Positions 1 to 7,546 of a DNA stretch of 64,000 nucleotides are shown here, one piece after another. The number at the start of each line of letters is the position of its first letter. Position 1 is the stretch's first letter. The stretch comes from an uncultured Alistipes sp. (GTDB taxonomy: Bacteria; Bacteroidota; Bacteroidia; Bacteroidales; UBA932): the NCBI GenBank assembly GCA_900550465.1, contig URSC01000001.1, forward strand, positions 62,001-126,000. The letters run 5' to 3'. The notes below the pieces were generated by a model. That model had not been told where the DNA came from. It saw nothing but the letters and a program-made list of their open reading frames with translations, and ran no database searches. Both the position numbers and the translations under genes were made by a program.

Positions 1-238
1 CCCATACTTCGAGGAAGGACATCAGTTCGAGTCCTGTAGTATAGTTCCACTTGAGCCGTCCCTCCATTCCGTCCAGATAGGTGCCGTCGGGGCAGCGGGT
101 CATCTCGGCCCGGACCATGCTCAGAGCATTGGCCTTGCCGTCAATGCCGTTGCCGCCCGATACGCAGGATGCGGTCAGCAGGAGGAGTGCCCCTGCCGCC
201 GCTGCTGCGATTATTGATATTGTAGTGTGCTGTTTCAT
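1..238 (-). CDS. GH105-type unsaturated rhamnogalacturonyl hydrolase, N-terminal part only
   Basis: The gene runs off the left edge, so only the first 79 codons are present. They show a lipoprotein signal with a lipobox ending TASC (Cys25), so the enzyme is probably anchored in the envelope. After the lipobox comes a stretch with MVRAEMTRCPDG and LKWNYTTGLELMS, which resembles the start of YteR/GH105 (GH88-like) hydrolases in Bacteroidota. Enzymes of that family remove the unsaturated galacturonyl residue left by pectate or rhamnogalacturonan lyases. The gene starts 21 bp after the stop of the CE12-CE8 esterase and follows GH28 on the same strand, which supports a pectin role. The catalytic region lies outside the window, so the assignment rests on the N-terminus and the context. 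Confidence 0.75.
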   Translation of the reverse strand, partial: MKQHTTISIIAAAAAGALLLLTASCVSGGNGIDGKANALSMVRAEMTRCPDGTYLDGMEGRLKWNYTTGLELMSFLEVW

Positions 239-259
239 ATTGTCCTTGCTTGTATTGTC

Positions 260-1984
260 CTACCTGTTGTCCTCGGGGTTCCAGGCCTTGGTGTCGGTGT
301 CCTGGTGCATTACCTTCTCGAAGGTATATTCCGCCGCCTGTTTCCTGGTCAGCTGGGTGGACCATTTTACCCTGGTGTCAGGGGAGGCGCCGGGGCCGTA
401 ACTGCCGTACTCCGCGTAGAATGCGGTGCCCTCACCGGAGGGCCAGAGCTCCCGGGGCCAGCTCTTCCAGCCGTCGGGATGGATGTGGGATCCGAGCTCG
501 CAGTCGATGAAGACGGTGTTGGCGTAGGGTCTCCAGGGGCGGCCGAGGTAGACCTTGTCCACGCCCTCGGCGGCGGTCAGGCGGCAGTTGTGGAAGACGT
601 AGCCGTATTTCTGACCCTCGGGGGTGGAGGCTGCCGTCACGTAGCTGTTCTTCTTGCTGTGGATGGTGCAGTTCTCGAAGTAGGCGACGGAGGGACCGAA
701 GATGAAGTCGGTGGTGCCCTCGATGTAGCAGTTCAGGAAGTAGTTGCGGCAGGGACCGCCTTCCTTGTTCCAGCGTCCGTAGGTGTAGATGGTGTCCTGG
801 TTGGCGATGATGCGGCAGTTCTTGAAGTAGAGGTGGTCGCCGTTGGTGAAGAGGGCTACTGCCTGGCCTATCTCCTTGCCCTCGCCGGCGGGGTTGAGTA
901 TCGTGAGGTTCTCGATGGTCACGTAGGAGGAGTGGATGTAGAATCCGGCGCTGCCCGATGTGCCGACGTTGAAGTCCCTGCCGGGCCACATCTGCTTGGC
1001 GTACTTGCCGCAGGAAATGACGGTGCTGTCGGCGCTCTCACCGATGATGTGGAGGCGGAACTTGTTGTGGGGGATGGTCACCATCCCGTTGTAGACTCCG
1101 TTGCGGATCAGGATCCTGGTTATCTGCTCGTGGGAGTAGTCGGGGCAGGCGTCGATGGCTTCCTGTACGGTGAAGTAGTCACCGGTGCCGTCCTGGGCCA
1201 CCACGATGTCGTAGTGGACGAAGTGGGCGGCTATTTCGGGAATCTGTCTGGCTATCTCCCCGCAGATGAGGCTTGCGACCTTGCGTGCGCCCTTGGCGTT
1301 GGTGTGGGTGTTGTCGGTCTTGCCTTCAGGCATGGCGGGTACGGTGCCTGGCGCCACATGCATGAAGTATTCGCGCGATGCGCTGTCACCGAGGCTCTTG
1401 AGCCAGTCCATGGTGACTTTTGTGATGTCGAGGAGGGTGACGTTCTCCTGCTCTGCCACCTGTTTCATGGCCTGGGGATAGTCCTCAAGACAGGTCTCGT
1501 CAAGGGTGTCGGCCTTGAACCATCTGCGGGAGACGGGGGTGAGGAGGATAGGGACGGCGCCTTTCTCGCGGGCTACCTTTATATAATGGCGCAGATTGTC
1601 CTGATACGCTCCCCATGCCGCTGCATAGCGGGTAGTGTCGGACTGTTTGGAATCATTGTGCCCGAACTGGATGAAGAGGTAGTCGCCCTTCTGTAGGTTG
1701 GCTTCCACTTCGGCCCAGTGTCCGAGAGTCATGAAACTCTTGGTGCTGCGGCCGTTGCGGGCGTAGTTGATGACTTTTACGCTGTCATCCAGGAAGTTGG
1801 GAAACATCATGCCCCAGCCGCGCTCAGGGTTGCCTCCGCTGAGGTCCTTGGGGGCCATGGTGGAGTCACCGATGAGATGAATCGTGAAACTGCTGCGTTT
1901 CTGCTCCGCAGATGATGTCAGCAACAGGACTGCGGCTGCAGCGGTGAGAATAAGAACTAGTTTTCCGAGTACTGTCTTTATCAT
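260..1984 (-). CDS. Secreted two-domain pectin esterase: CE12-like acetylesterase fused to CE8 pectin methylesterase
   Basis: The N-terminal half is an SGNH/GDSL hydrolase with GDSTM (block I Ser), GRSTKSF, FGHND (block III) and DNTHTN (catalytic Asp/His), as in rhamnogalacturonan acetylesterases (CE12). The C-terminal half is a right-handed beta-helix pectin methylesterase (CE8), with QDTIYTYGRW, TTDFIFGP and LGRPWRPYAN holding the catalytic Asp and Arg residues. I place the start at the ATG at 1984, which gives a signal peptide beginning MIKTVLGKLVLIL; an in-frame start 42 bp upstream would put a polar stretch before it. Both activities strip decorations from pectin so that GH28 and lyases can act. 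The gene lies 66 bp after GH28 and just before the GH105 gene, in one apparent operon. Confidence 0.92.
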   Translation of the reverse strand: MIKTVLGKLVLILTAAAAVLLLTSSAEQKRSSFTIHLIGDSTMAPKDLSGGNPERGWGMMFPNFLDDSVKVINYARNGRSTKSFMTLGHWAEVEANLQKGDYLFIQFGHNDSKQSDTTRYAAAWGAYQDNLRHYIKVAREKGAVPILLTPVSRRWFKADTLDETCLEDYPQAMKQVAEQENVTLLDITKVTMDWLKSLGDSASREYFMHVAPGTVPAMPEGKTDNTHTNAKGARKVASLICGEIARQIPEIAAHFVHYDIVVAQDGTGDYFTVQEAIDACPDYSHEQITRILIRNGVYNGMVTIPHNKFRLHIIGESADSTVISCGKYAKQMWPGRDFNVGTSGSAGFYIHSSYVTIENLTILNPAGEGKEIGQAVALFTNGDHLYFKNCRIIANQDTIYTYGRWNKEGGPCRNYFLNCYIEGTTDFIFGPSVAYFENCTIHSKKNSYVTAASTPEGQKYGYVFHNCRLTAAEGVDKVYLGRPWRPYANTVFIDCELGSHIHPDGWKSWPRELWPSGEGTAFYAEYGSYGPGASPDTRVKWSTQLTRKQAAEYTFEKVMHQDTDTKAWNPEDNR

Positions 1985-2050
1985 GGTCTGTTGGTCAGTT
2001 ATAGCGTTTGGGGCAGGTCGGCGCAAACTGTCCGGCCGGCGCCGCCGTCA

Positions 2051-3748
2051 TTATTCAATGTATTCGTAATTTTCTACTTTATAGGTGGTTATAGGTTCTC
2101 CCTCCTCAGGATGAATGGTGACGTTGGTGAGGGTCACATCTTTCGAGAAGCAGATCTGGGCACCGGTACGGCCGGTGATGACGCAGTCGGTGACGTGGAT
2201 GTTGGAGACGGGCATCTCGGGCAGGCCGTTGAAGTACATGGCACGGGCAGCGCCGTTGCATACCACGCGCTCGATGTAGATGTCGCGGAACTCAGGGGTG
2301 GTCTCGTCCACCGGCATGGCCTCCGGCTCTTTGTATTCACCCTCCTGCTTCATGGCGTCTACTGCGGACATATTGCCGTAGAAGAGGTCGAAGAGAAGGG
2401 GCTCGGTTACGATGTCGGTCATGTAGATGTCCCTGATATAGATGTTGCGGACGACCCCTCCGCGGCCTCTCTTGCTCTTGAAGCGCAGGCCTACGTCGGT
2501 GCCGAGGAAGCGGCAGTTGGACACTACTATGTTCTCGACCCCGCCGGACATCTCGCTGCCGACTACGAATCCGCCGTGGCCGTGGTAGACGAAGCAGTTG
2601 TCGATGAGCAGGTTCCTGGTGGGCATGGCCCTGCGGCGGCCGTCCTCGTCCTTGCCGGACTTGATGCAGATGCCGTCGTCACCTACGTCGAATGACGAAT
2701 TGGTCAGGATGACGTTCTCGCACGACTCGATGTCTATGCCGTCCCCGTTCTGGGAGTAGGCGGGGTTGCGCACCACGATATCGTTGACGATAACGTTGGT
2801 GCACATCAGGGGATGTATGTTCCATGCCGGAGAATTCTGGAATGTGGGGCCCTCGAGGAGGACGTTCTCGCACTCGCGGATGCTCACCATCACCGGGCGG
2901 AGGAAGTCGCGTATGCTCTCCCAGAACTCATCGTCGAACTCGCCTAAGGGGACATTCAGTCCCTTTTCACTGAGCTGCTCGGCGCGGATGTAGTCCTCGG
3001 AAGGGTACCATGTATTGCCCTTCTCGTTGAGAACTCCGCCGGAAGCCACTTTTTCCTTCCACTGGGAAGAGGTGACCTTGGATTTTTTCAGGGGACGCCA
3101 CGCATCGCCCGAGCCGTCGATTACACCCTCGCCGGTGATGGAGATGTTTTTCTCCCTGTAGGCATTGATGGGGGAGGTGCAGCGGCGGGTGTCGAGACCT
3201 TCGAAGGAGGTCTCTATGATGGGGTACAAGTCTTTATCGGGGGAGAAGAGAATCACTGCGTTCTGAGTCAGATGCAGGTCAATGTTGCTTCTGAGTGTGA
3301 TAGGGCCGGTGAGCCAGATACCGGCGGGTACATCCAGGTGGCCGCCGCCCTGCTCTGCGAGAGCGTCGATGGCTCGTGCGAATGCTTCGGTGTTCAGGGT
3401 TACGCCGTCACCTACGGCTCCGAAGTCGGTAAGGCATACCCGGCGGTCGGGAATCTCGGGGCGGGTTACGCGGGGCATCTCGAAGGGGAGGTTATTATAT
3501 AGGTGTGCGAATTCACAGTCGCTCTCGGTTCTGTATCCTTCAGTGGCGGCGGAAGGGCTGTCTGTGGAAGTTTCCGTGCTTGTCTTCGGGCTTGTTCCGT
3601 GCATTTCGGGTGCGTACACGGTGTTTCGTGCAAAAAAAGATGTGCCTGACTCCTCGGGAGAAGAGGCGCCGGCTGTCGGTGTTGCTGCGCAGAAAGCGCT
3701 TAAAACCAATGCTTTGAGAACTTGTCTCGAGATAAGTTTAGATTTCAC
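2051..3748 (-). CDS. Secreted GH28 polygalacturonase-family glycoside hydrolase
   Basis: A signal peptide is followed by a Ser/Thr-rich linker of about 50 residues and then the parallel beta-helix of GH28. The family residues are visible: NGDGID (the NxD motif), VGDDGICIKSG (paired Asp), HGHGG (His) and RFKSKRGRGG (the RxK motif). Such enzymes hydrolyse alpha-1,4-galacturonosyl links in homogalacturonan or related links in rhamnogalacturonan; the exact specificity cannot be read here. The start codon is GTG at 3748, since no in-frame ATG lies upstream. It is 28 nt from the -7 promoter box at 3776-3783. This is the first gene of the pectin operon on the minus strand. Confidence 0.92.
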   Translation of the reverse strand: MKSKLISRQVLKALVLSAFCAATPTAGASSPEESGTSFFARNTVYAPEMHGTSPKTSTETSTDSPSAATEGYRTESDCEFAHLYNNLPFEMPRVTRPEIPDRRVCLTDFGAVGDGVTLNTEAFARAIDALAEQGGGHLDVPAGIWLTGPITLRSNIDLHLTQNAVILFSPDKDLYPIIETSFEGLDTRRCTSPINAYREKNISITGEGVIDGSGDAWRPLKKSKVTSSQWKEKVASGGVLNEKGNTWYPSEDYIRAEQLSEKGLNVPLGEFDDEFWESIRDFLRPVMVSIRECENVLLEGPTFQNSPAWNIHPLMCTNVIVNDIVVRNPAYSQNGDGIDIESCENVILTNSSFDVGDDGICIKSGKDEDGRRRAMPTRNLLIDNCFVYHGHGGFVVGSEMSGGVENIVVSNCRFLGTDVGLRFKSKRGRGGVVRNIYIRDIYMTDIVTEPLLFDLFYGNMSAVDAMKQEGEYKEPEAMPVDETTPEFRDIYIERVVCNGAARAMYFNGLPEMPVSNIHVTDCVITGRTGAQICFSKDVTLTNVTIHPEEGEPITTYKVENYEYIE

Positions 3749-3775
3749 GCGTGTTTCTTTTTTGTAATTACGTTA

Positions 3776-3834
3776 CAAAGATAAACATATTTCCGTTCCC
3801 GTGCACGAAAATTTTCAAAAAAGTGCACGAAAAT
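3776..3834 (-). promoter_or_regulatory. Promoter of the pectin operon with a 12-bp direct repeat
   Basis: On the minus strand 3776-3783 reads TATCTTTG, a match to the Bacteroidota -7 box TAnnTTTG. Just upstream of it are two exact copies of GTGCACGAAAAT (plus-strand reading) at 3801-3812 and 3823-3834, 22 bp apart, about two helical turns. No good -33 TTTG is seen, and the proximal copy sits where it would be. This arrangement suits a dimeric activator such as an AraC-type or hybrid two-component regulator. The regulator itself is not in the window. Confidence 0.6.
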
Positions 3835-3905
3835 ACCAAAATTGTTATCTACGGCATATTGTGCCGTGCGTGCATGGATGTTGTTTTACCGCTCTGGTGC
3901 TGTCG

Positions 3906-4493
3906 TCAGCGCGCGGGTGTATTCTGTTTTCTGAGGGTGATGCGGCATCCGTCGAGGCTGTCTACGATGGCGAGGCTCTGGATGTTGTAGCCCATCTGCC
4001 GCAGGCGATCGCCGCCGCCCTGGAAGCCTTTCTCTATGATGAATCCCATGCCGGCGATGAAAGCGCCTGACTGGCGGGCGAGGTCGATCATGCCCATGGC
4101 TGCGTTGCCGTACGCTAAGAAGTCGTCGATGAAGATGACGCGGTCGGAGGGGGTGAGGAAGTTGCGGCTGATGCAGACTGTGTAGGTGCGGTCCTTGGTG
4201 AAGGAGTGGACCTCTGAGATGAGCATGCCGTCCATGGTGCTGGGCTGTTTCTTCTTGATGAAGACCACGGGCAGCTGGCGGATGTAGCCGAGCATGATGG
4301 CGGGGGCGATGCCGCTGGCCTCGATGGTGACTATCTTGTTGTAGCTGACGTTGTCGAAGCGGCGGCTGAACTCGCGGGCCACCTCGTACATCAGGTTGGG
4401 GTCGAGCTGGTGATTGAGGAAGCTGTCCACCTTGAGGATGCCTCCGGGCAGGGACCGGCCGTCCTGGAGTATGCGGTCATCGAGCAGTTTCAT
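3906..4493 (-). CDS. xpt: Xanthine phosphoribosyltransferase
   Basis: The 195-residue protein has the usual length of Xpt and matches it along its length: an N-terminal LLDDRILQDG segment, a hydrophobic flap with VTIEASGIAPA, and the PRPP-binding motif RVIFIDDFLAYGNAA. It converts xanthine and PRPP to XMP in purine salvage, in the cytoplasm. It is divergent from the alcohol dehydrogenase, with only 49 bp between the start codons. I saw no purine riboswitch upstream and no clear terminator downstream. Confidence 0.95.
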   Translation of the reverse strand: MKLLDDRILQDGRSLPGGILKVDSFLNHQLDPNLMYEVAREFSRRFDNVSYNKIVTIEASGIAPAIMLGYIRQLPVVFIKKKQPSTMDGMLISEVHSFTKDRTYTVCISRNFLTPSDRVIFIDDFLAYGNAAMGMIDLARQSGAFIAGMGFIIEKGFQGGGDRLRQMGYNIQSLAIVDSLDGCRITLRKQNTPAR

Positions 4494-4528
4494 GGGATGG
4501 GGTGTGAATAATTGTCGCGAATATACAT

Positions 4529-4536
4529 TAAATTTG
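4529..4536 (+). promoter_or_regulatory. -7 promoter box, very close to the ATG
   Basis: TAAATTTG matches the Bacteroidota -7 consensus TAnnTTTG. Its last base is 7 nt before the first base of the ATG at 4543. Since transcription in this group starts about 5-7 nt after the box, the mRNA may begin at or within a base or two of the start codon. Confidence 0.6.
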
Positions 4537-4542
4537 CGCTCT

Positions 4543-5580
4543 ATGAAAGCCTATACGTATCTTGGACAAGGAAAGGCGGCCCTGCTCGACAAGCCGGAGC
4601 CGCAGCTGCAGGGGCCGCGCGATGCTCTGGTGCGGGTGACCCTCGGGAGCATCTGCACGAGTGACCTGCATATTCTGCACGGAAGCGTACCCCGGGCCGT
4701 GCCTGGGATTACTCTCGGACACGAGATGGTCGGGGTGGTGGAGGCCGTCGGCTCTGCCGTGGGCTCTGTCCGGCCGGGCGACCGGGTGGCGGTCAATGTG
4801 GAGACGTTCTGCGGCTCGTGCTTCTTCTGCCGTCACGGCTATGTGAACAACTGCAGCGACCCGCTCGGAGGCTGGGCCCTCGGCTGCCGCATCGACGGCG
4901 GTCAGGCGGAGTACGTCCGGGTACCGTACGCCGACCAGGGACTGACCCGCATTCCGGACTGGGTGAGCGATGCTCAGGCGCTGTTTACCGGGGACCTGCT
5001 GGCTACCGGGTTCTGGGCTGCCCGCATTTCTGAGATCGTTCCTGAGGAAGATACCGTCCTGATCATCGGGGCCGGACCGACCGGTATATGTACCCTGCTG
5101 TGCGTGATGCTCCGCAGGCCCCGCCGCATCATTGTCTGTGAGAAATCCCCGGAGCGCAGGCGTTTTGTCCGGGAGCATTATCCAGAGGTGGTGGTGACCG
5201 ACCCGGAGCACTGTTTGTGTACTGTTCTGGAATATAGCGAACATGGAGGTGCCGATACCGTTCTGGAGGTGGCCGGTACGGAGGAGACCTTCCGTATGGC
5301 CTGGGAATGTGCCCGGCCCAATGCCGTCGTGACCGTAGTCGCCATGTATGACCGCCCTCAGGTGCTGCCCCTGCCCGACATGTACGGCAAGAACCTGACG
5401 TTCAAGACCGGCGGCGTGGACGGCTGCGACTGCGCGGAAATCCTCCACCTCATCGCCGACGGCCGTCTCGACGCCACACCGCTCATCACCCACCGCTTCC
5501 CCCTCAGCCGCATCGAGGAGGCCTACCGCCTCTTTGCCTCGCACGCCGACGGAGTCATCAAGGTCGCCGTCGAGCCATAG
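4543..5580 (+). CDS. Zinc-dependent medium-chain alcohol dehydrogenase
   Basis: This is a 345-residue medium-chain dehydrogenase. The catalytic zinc site is visible as SICTSDLHILHG (Cys) and GHEMVG (His-Glu). The structural zinc loop follows, with four cysteines in FCGSCFFCRHGYVNNC. The Rossmann nucleotide-binding motif is LIIGAGPTG. The family oxidises alcohols or polyols with NAD(P); the substrate cannot be told from sequence. The start at MKAYTYLG fits the family N-terminus, and longer in-frame openings upstream read through xpt. The gene is followed by 221 bp of noncoding DNA, so it appears monocistronic. Confidence 0.9.
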   Translation: MKAYTYLGQGKAALLDKPEPQLQGPRDALVRVTLGSICTSDLHILHGSVPRAVPGITLGHEMVGVVEAVGSAVGSVRPGDRVAVNVETFCGSCFFCRHGYVNNCSDPLGGWALGCRIDGGQAEYVRVPYADQGLTRIPDWVSDAQALFTGDLLATGFWAARISEIVPEEDTVLIIGAGPTGICTLLCVMLRRPRRIIVCEKSPERRRFVREHYPEVVVTDPEHCLCTVLEYSEHGGADTVLEVAGTEETFRMAWECARPNAVVTVVAMYDRPQVLPLPDMYGKNLTFKTGGVDGCDCAEILHLIADGRLDATPLITHRFPLSRIEEAYRLFASHADGVIKVAVEP

Positions 5581-5600
5581 CGCCGCAGCCCTGCCCGTCC

Positions 5601-5700
5601 TCAGAAGCCTCTCTCGCCGGTTTTGCCCAGGATGCCCATCCGGAAGGTGCCGACGAAAGTGATGTTGACCCGTCACCTTCTGAACTCCGTTGCTGTCAAA
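5601..5700 (-). pseudogene. Possible C-terminal gene relic with a frameshift
   Basis: On the minus strand 5669-5601 encodes VNITFVGTFRMGILGKTGER-GF and then a TGA stop. Just upstream, in another frame, 5698-5671 reads DSNGVQKVT. Joined by a 1-nt shift, the two read like the tail of a beta-rich protein ending in an aromatic residue, as outer-membrane barrels do. There is no start and no upstream body, so this would be a decayed remnant. It may equally be chance. The remainder of the gap to 5743 holds only a tandem AAAGCCTGCGTTTT duplication. Confidence 0.25.
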
Positions 5701-5743
5701 GCCTGCGTTTTAAAGCCTGCGTTTTGCATATCCCCCCAAATAA

Positions 5744-5794
5744 TTTGCATATATGTAAAATAAACTTTACTTTTGTGCAAGTAAAATTTACATA
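5744..5794 (+). promoter_or_regulatory. Promoter overlapped by a palindromic operator for the XRE/ABC operon
   Basis: TTTG at 5744-5747 and TACTTTTG at 5768-5775, 20 bp apart, match the full Bacteroidota promoter consensus. The same DNA holds dyads built from GTAAA/TTTAC half-sites: TATGTAAA at 5752-5759 with its inverse at 5787-5794, GTAAA-N6-TTTAC at 5755-5770, and GTAAAATTTAC at 5781-5791. The dyads lie across the -7 box and the expected start site. This suggests repression by a dimeric HTH protein, most simply the XRE protein encoded at 6256-6447. Confidence 0.7.
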
Positions 5795-5801
5795 AAAGCA
5801 A

Positions 5802-6266
5802 ATGAAAACTAAACATTATCTTCTTTCCTACAAATGGCAGACGGCAGGATGGATACTCCTGGCTGTTGCCTTAATGGTGACTTGTCTAATTGTTGGTGCA
5901 GGACTTTACATGACGATGAGCGAGGCTGTTACGAAACTATTTGTCGCGGCTGTTTATGTCGTGACCGCTCTTTCACTACTGCTGATAGCATTTTCGGAGG
6001 AGAGGCAGGAGGACGAATTCATCAAGTCGCTGCGGGGAAGGTCGCTGGCTGCTGCGGCTTGCGTGGCATTTGTACTGTCCATAATCTGGTTCTGCGTGAG
6101 CAATGTAGGCCAGATGTATTTGCCTTCGCAGATGGGTGACGATCTGTGGTGGAAATTCAGCTTAGTGGATAATTATCTGTCGATTATCCCGATGTTCTTC
6201 CTTTACATCGTTATTTTCAAAGCGAGTCTGTGGGTCTATAGATGGAGGAGCCGCCATGAAGAATAA
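5802..6266 (+). CDS. Small four-helix membrane protein paired with an XRE regulator
   Basis: The 154-residue protein has four predicted transmembrane segments (about residues 13-35, 42-62, 83-103 and 125-147). A conserved-looking cytoplasmic motif, FSEERQEDEFIKSLRGRSL, lies between the second and third. This layout resembles small DUF2178-type membrane proteins that neighbour XRE regulators in Bacteroidota and Firmicutes. It overlaps the XRE gene by 11 bp, so the two are translationally coupled. Its job is unknown; it could sense membrane state for the regulator or be part of the transporter encoded downstream. Confidence 0.75.
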   Translation: MKTKHYLLSYKWQTAGWILLAVALMVTCLIVGAGLYMTMSEAVTKLFVAAVYVVTALSLLLIAFSEERQEDEFIKSLRGRSLAAAACVAFVLSIIWFCVSNVGQMYLPSQMGDDLWWKFSLVDNYLSIIPMFFLYIVIFKASLWVYRWRSRHEE

Positions 6267-6447
6267 CATCCGCGTCGAGAGGGCTGTCCTGCGCATATCG
6301 CAGCAGCAGCTGGCCGATGCCGTAGGAGTCTCCCGCCAGACCATTTACGCCATCGAGAACGGAAAGTTCATTCCCTCCACCGAGCTGGCACTGAAACTTT
6401 CGGCCTATTTCGGGAAGACGGTCAATGAGCTTTTTCAGCTGGATTGA
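6256..6447 (+). CDS. XRE-family helix-turn-helix regulator, 63 residues
   Basis: The protein is a single Cro/C1-type HTH of the short YozG-like kind. The core is RISQQQLADAVGVSRQTIYA followed by IENGKFIPSTELALKLSAYF. It has no sensing domain, so any signal must come from a partner, most likely one of the small membrane proteins encoded on either side. It overlaps the preceding gene by 11 bp and is 2 bp before the next. The dyads at the operon promoter (5752-5794) make autoregulation likely; that is inference. Confidence 0.92.
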   Translation: MKNNIRVERAVLRISQQQLADAVGVSRQTIYAIENGKFIPSTELALKLSAYFGKTVNELFQLD

Positions 6448-6449
6448 TT

Positions 6450-6809
6450 ATGCAGCCTGGATTGAGCATTAAGCAGAAAGCGAGTCTGACGGCTATGTAC
6501 GCCAGAAATCTCCTGATGGTATCGGAGATATGCAGCTTGTCTGCGTTCATTGCTCTGGCGGTGATGGACGCGGATAGGGCCGGACTCGCAGCGATGGCCG
6601 GGATGCTGTCGCTGATGAAGCTGTTCCTGACCGGGATACTGGTGCTGCTTAGAATGTTGGACCGCGGCCGGGGCGACCGGGAGTTTTTCTATATCAATCT
6701 CGGGCTCTATCCGCACCGGATGACGGCTGCGGCTGTGATTCTCGACCTTGCGGTATATGCTGTGGGACTGACCGTTATAATCTTGATTAAAAATGCCCTG
6801 CAGTACTGA
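6450..6809 (+). CDS. Small membrane protein, function unknown
   Basis: The 119-residue protein has about three hydrophobic helices (roughly residues 22-42, 46-68 and 90-113). A charged loop, MLDRGRGDREFFYINLGLYP, lies before the last helix. I recognise no family. The ATG at 6450 is preferred over a TTG two codons upstream because it follows the preceding stop by 2 bp. Its last 17 bp overlap the ABC ATPase gene. That coupling suggests it works with the ATPase, but at this size it would be an unusual permease. Confidence 0.7.
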   Translation: MQPGLSIKQKASLTAMYARNLLMVSEICSLSAFIALAVMDADRAGLAAMAGMLSLMKLFLTGILVLLRMLDRGRGDREFFYINLGLYPHRMTAAAVILDLAVYAVGLTVIILIKNALQY

Positions 6810-7530
6810 GACACATAAAGTGCATACGCTGCTCGCCGACAGCATAACCCTCTCGTTCGGACGGCAGAATGTCCTGAACGGAGCCTGGCTGCGGTCTCAG
6901 ACCGGCATGGTCACGGGGCTGCTGGGCCGCAACGGAAGCGGCAAGTCCTCGATGTTCCGTGCGGTGATGGGACAGCTTAGGGCTCAGAATTGCTTTGTGC
7001 GGGTGGACGACGAAACCGTCTCGGATGCCTTGCAAGGCGGCAGCACTTCATGGCTGCCGTGGTCCGTGACCGGAGGCCTCTTCCGGAACAGCTCCGTGGC
7101 CCGCTGTCTCAAGTACCTGCCTCAAGGCAACTTCCTGCCGCCGAAGATGACCTTGCACCGGATATTCGAATATTACGCGATGGACTACGGAGAACTAGCC
7201 GAGGCATTTCCCCAATTCGCACAATATCAGGATGCCCAGGTGCGGGAACTGTCCTCGGGAGAAGTGCGCATCGCCGGGATATGGCTGGTGCTGTGCTCCC
7301 CGGCTCCGTTCTGCATCCTCGACGAGCCGTTTTCCTTCCTCGCCCCGGTGGCGGTGGAACGGATTCAGGACCTCATCCGCCGCCAGAAGTCCTCCAAAGG
7401 CATCATCCTCTCCGATCACAACTACAACGCCCTCCTCGAAGTCTCCGACGAAGTCCTCCTGCTCTCCGACGGTTATGTCCATCAGGTCAGGGACCGCAGC
7501 GACTTGGTGCGGTACGGCTACTGCCGATAG
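6793..7530 (+). CDS. ABC transporter ATP-binding protein without a recognisable permease
   Basis: The 245-residue protein is a complete ABC ATPase: Walker A GRNGSGKSS, Q-loop LPQGNFLPP, a degenerate signature ELSSGE in place of LSGGQ, Walker B FCILDEPFSFL and an H-loop LSDHNY. The fold resembles LptB/branched-chain-type exporter or importer ATPases. It overlaps the upstream membrane-protein gene by 17 bp. No standard permease or binding protein is present, so its membrane partners may be the two small membrane proteins of the operon. The substrate is unknown. The gene converges on the S41 gene across a repeat-bearing gap. Confidence 0.88.
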   Translation: MPCSTETHKVHTLLADSITLSFGRQNVLNGAWLRSQTGMVTGLLGRNGSGKSSMFRAVMGQLRAQNCFVRVDDETVSDALQGGSTSWLPWSVTGGLFRNSSVARCLKYLPQGNFLPPKMTLHRIFEYYAMDYGELAEAFPQFAQYQDAQVRELSSGEVRIAGIWLVLCSPAPFCILDEPFSFLAPVAVERIQDLIRRQKSSKGIILSDHNYNALLEVSDEVLLLSDGYVHQVRDRSDLVRYGYCR

Positions 7531-7546
7531 TCTCCGCACTCTTCCA

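Noticed and set aside
227..1696. Long open frame opposite the CE12-CE8 gene
   Set aside because: It lies entirely antisense to a well-supported enzyme and its translation is low-complexity Val/Gly/Ala.
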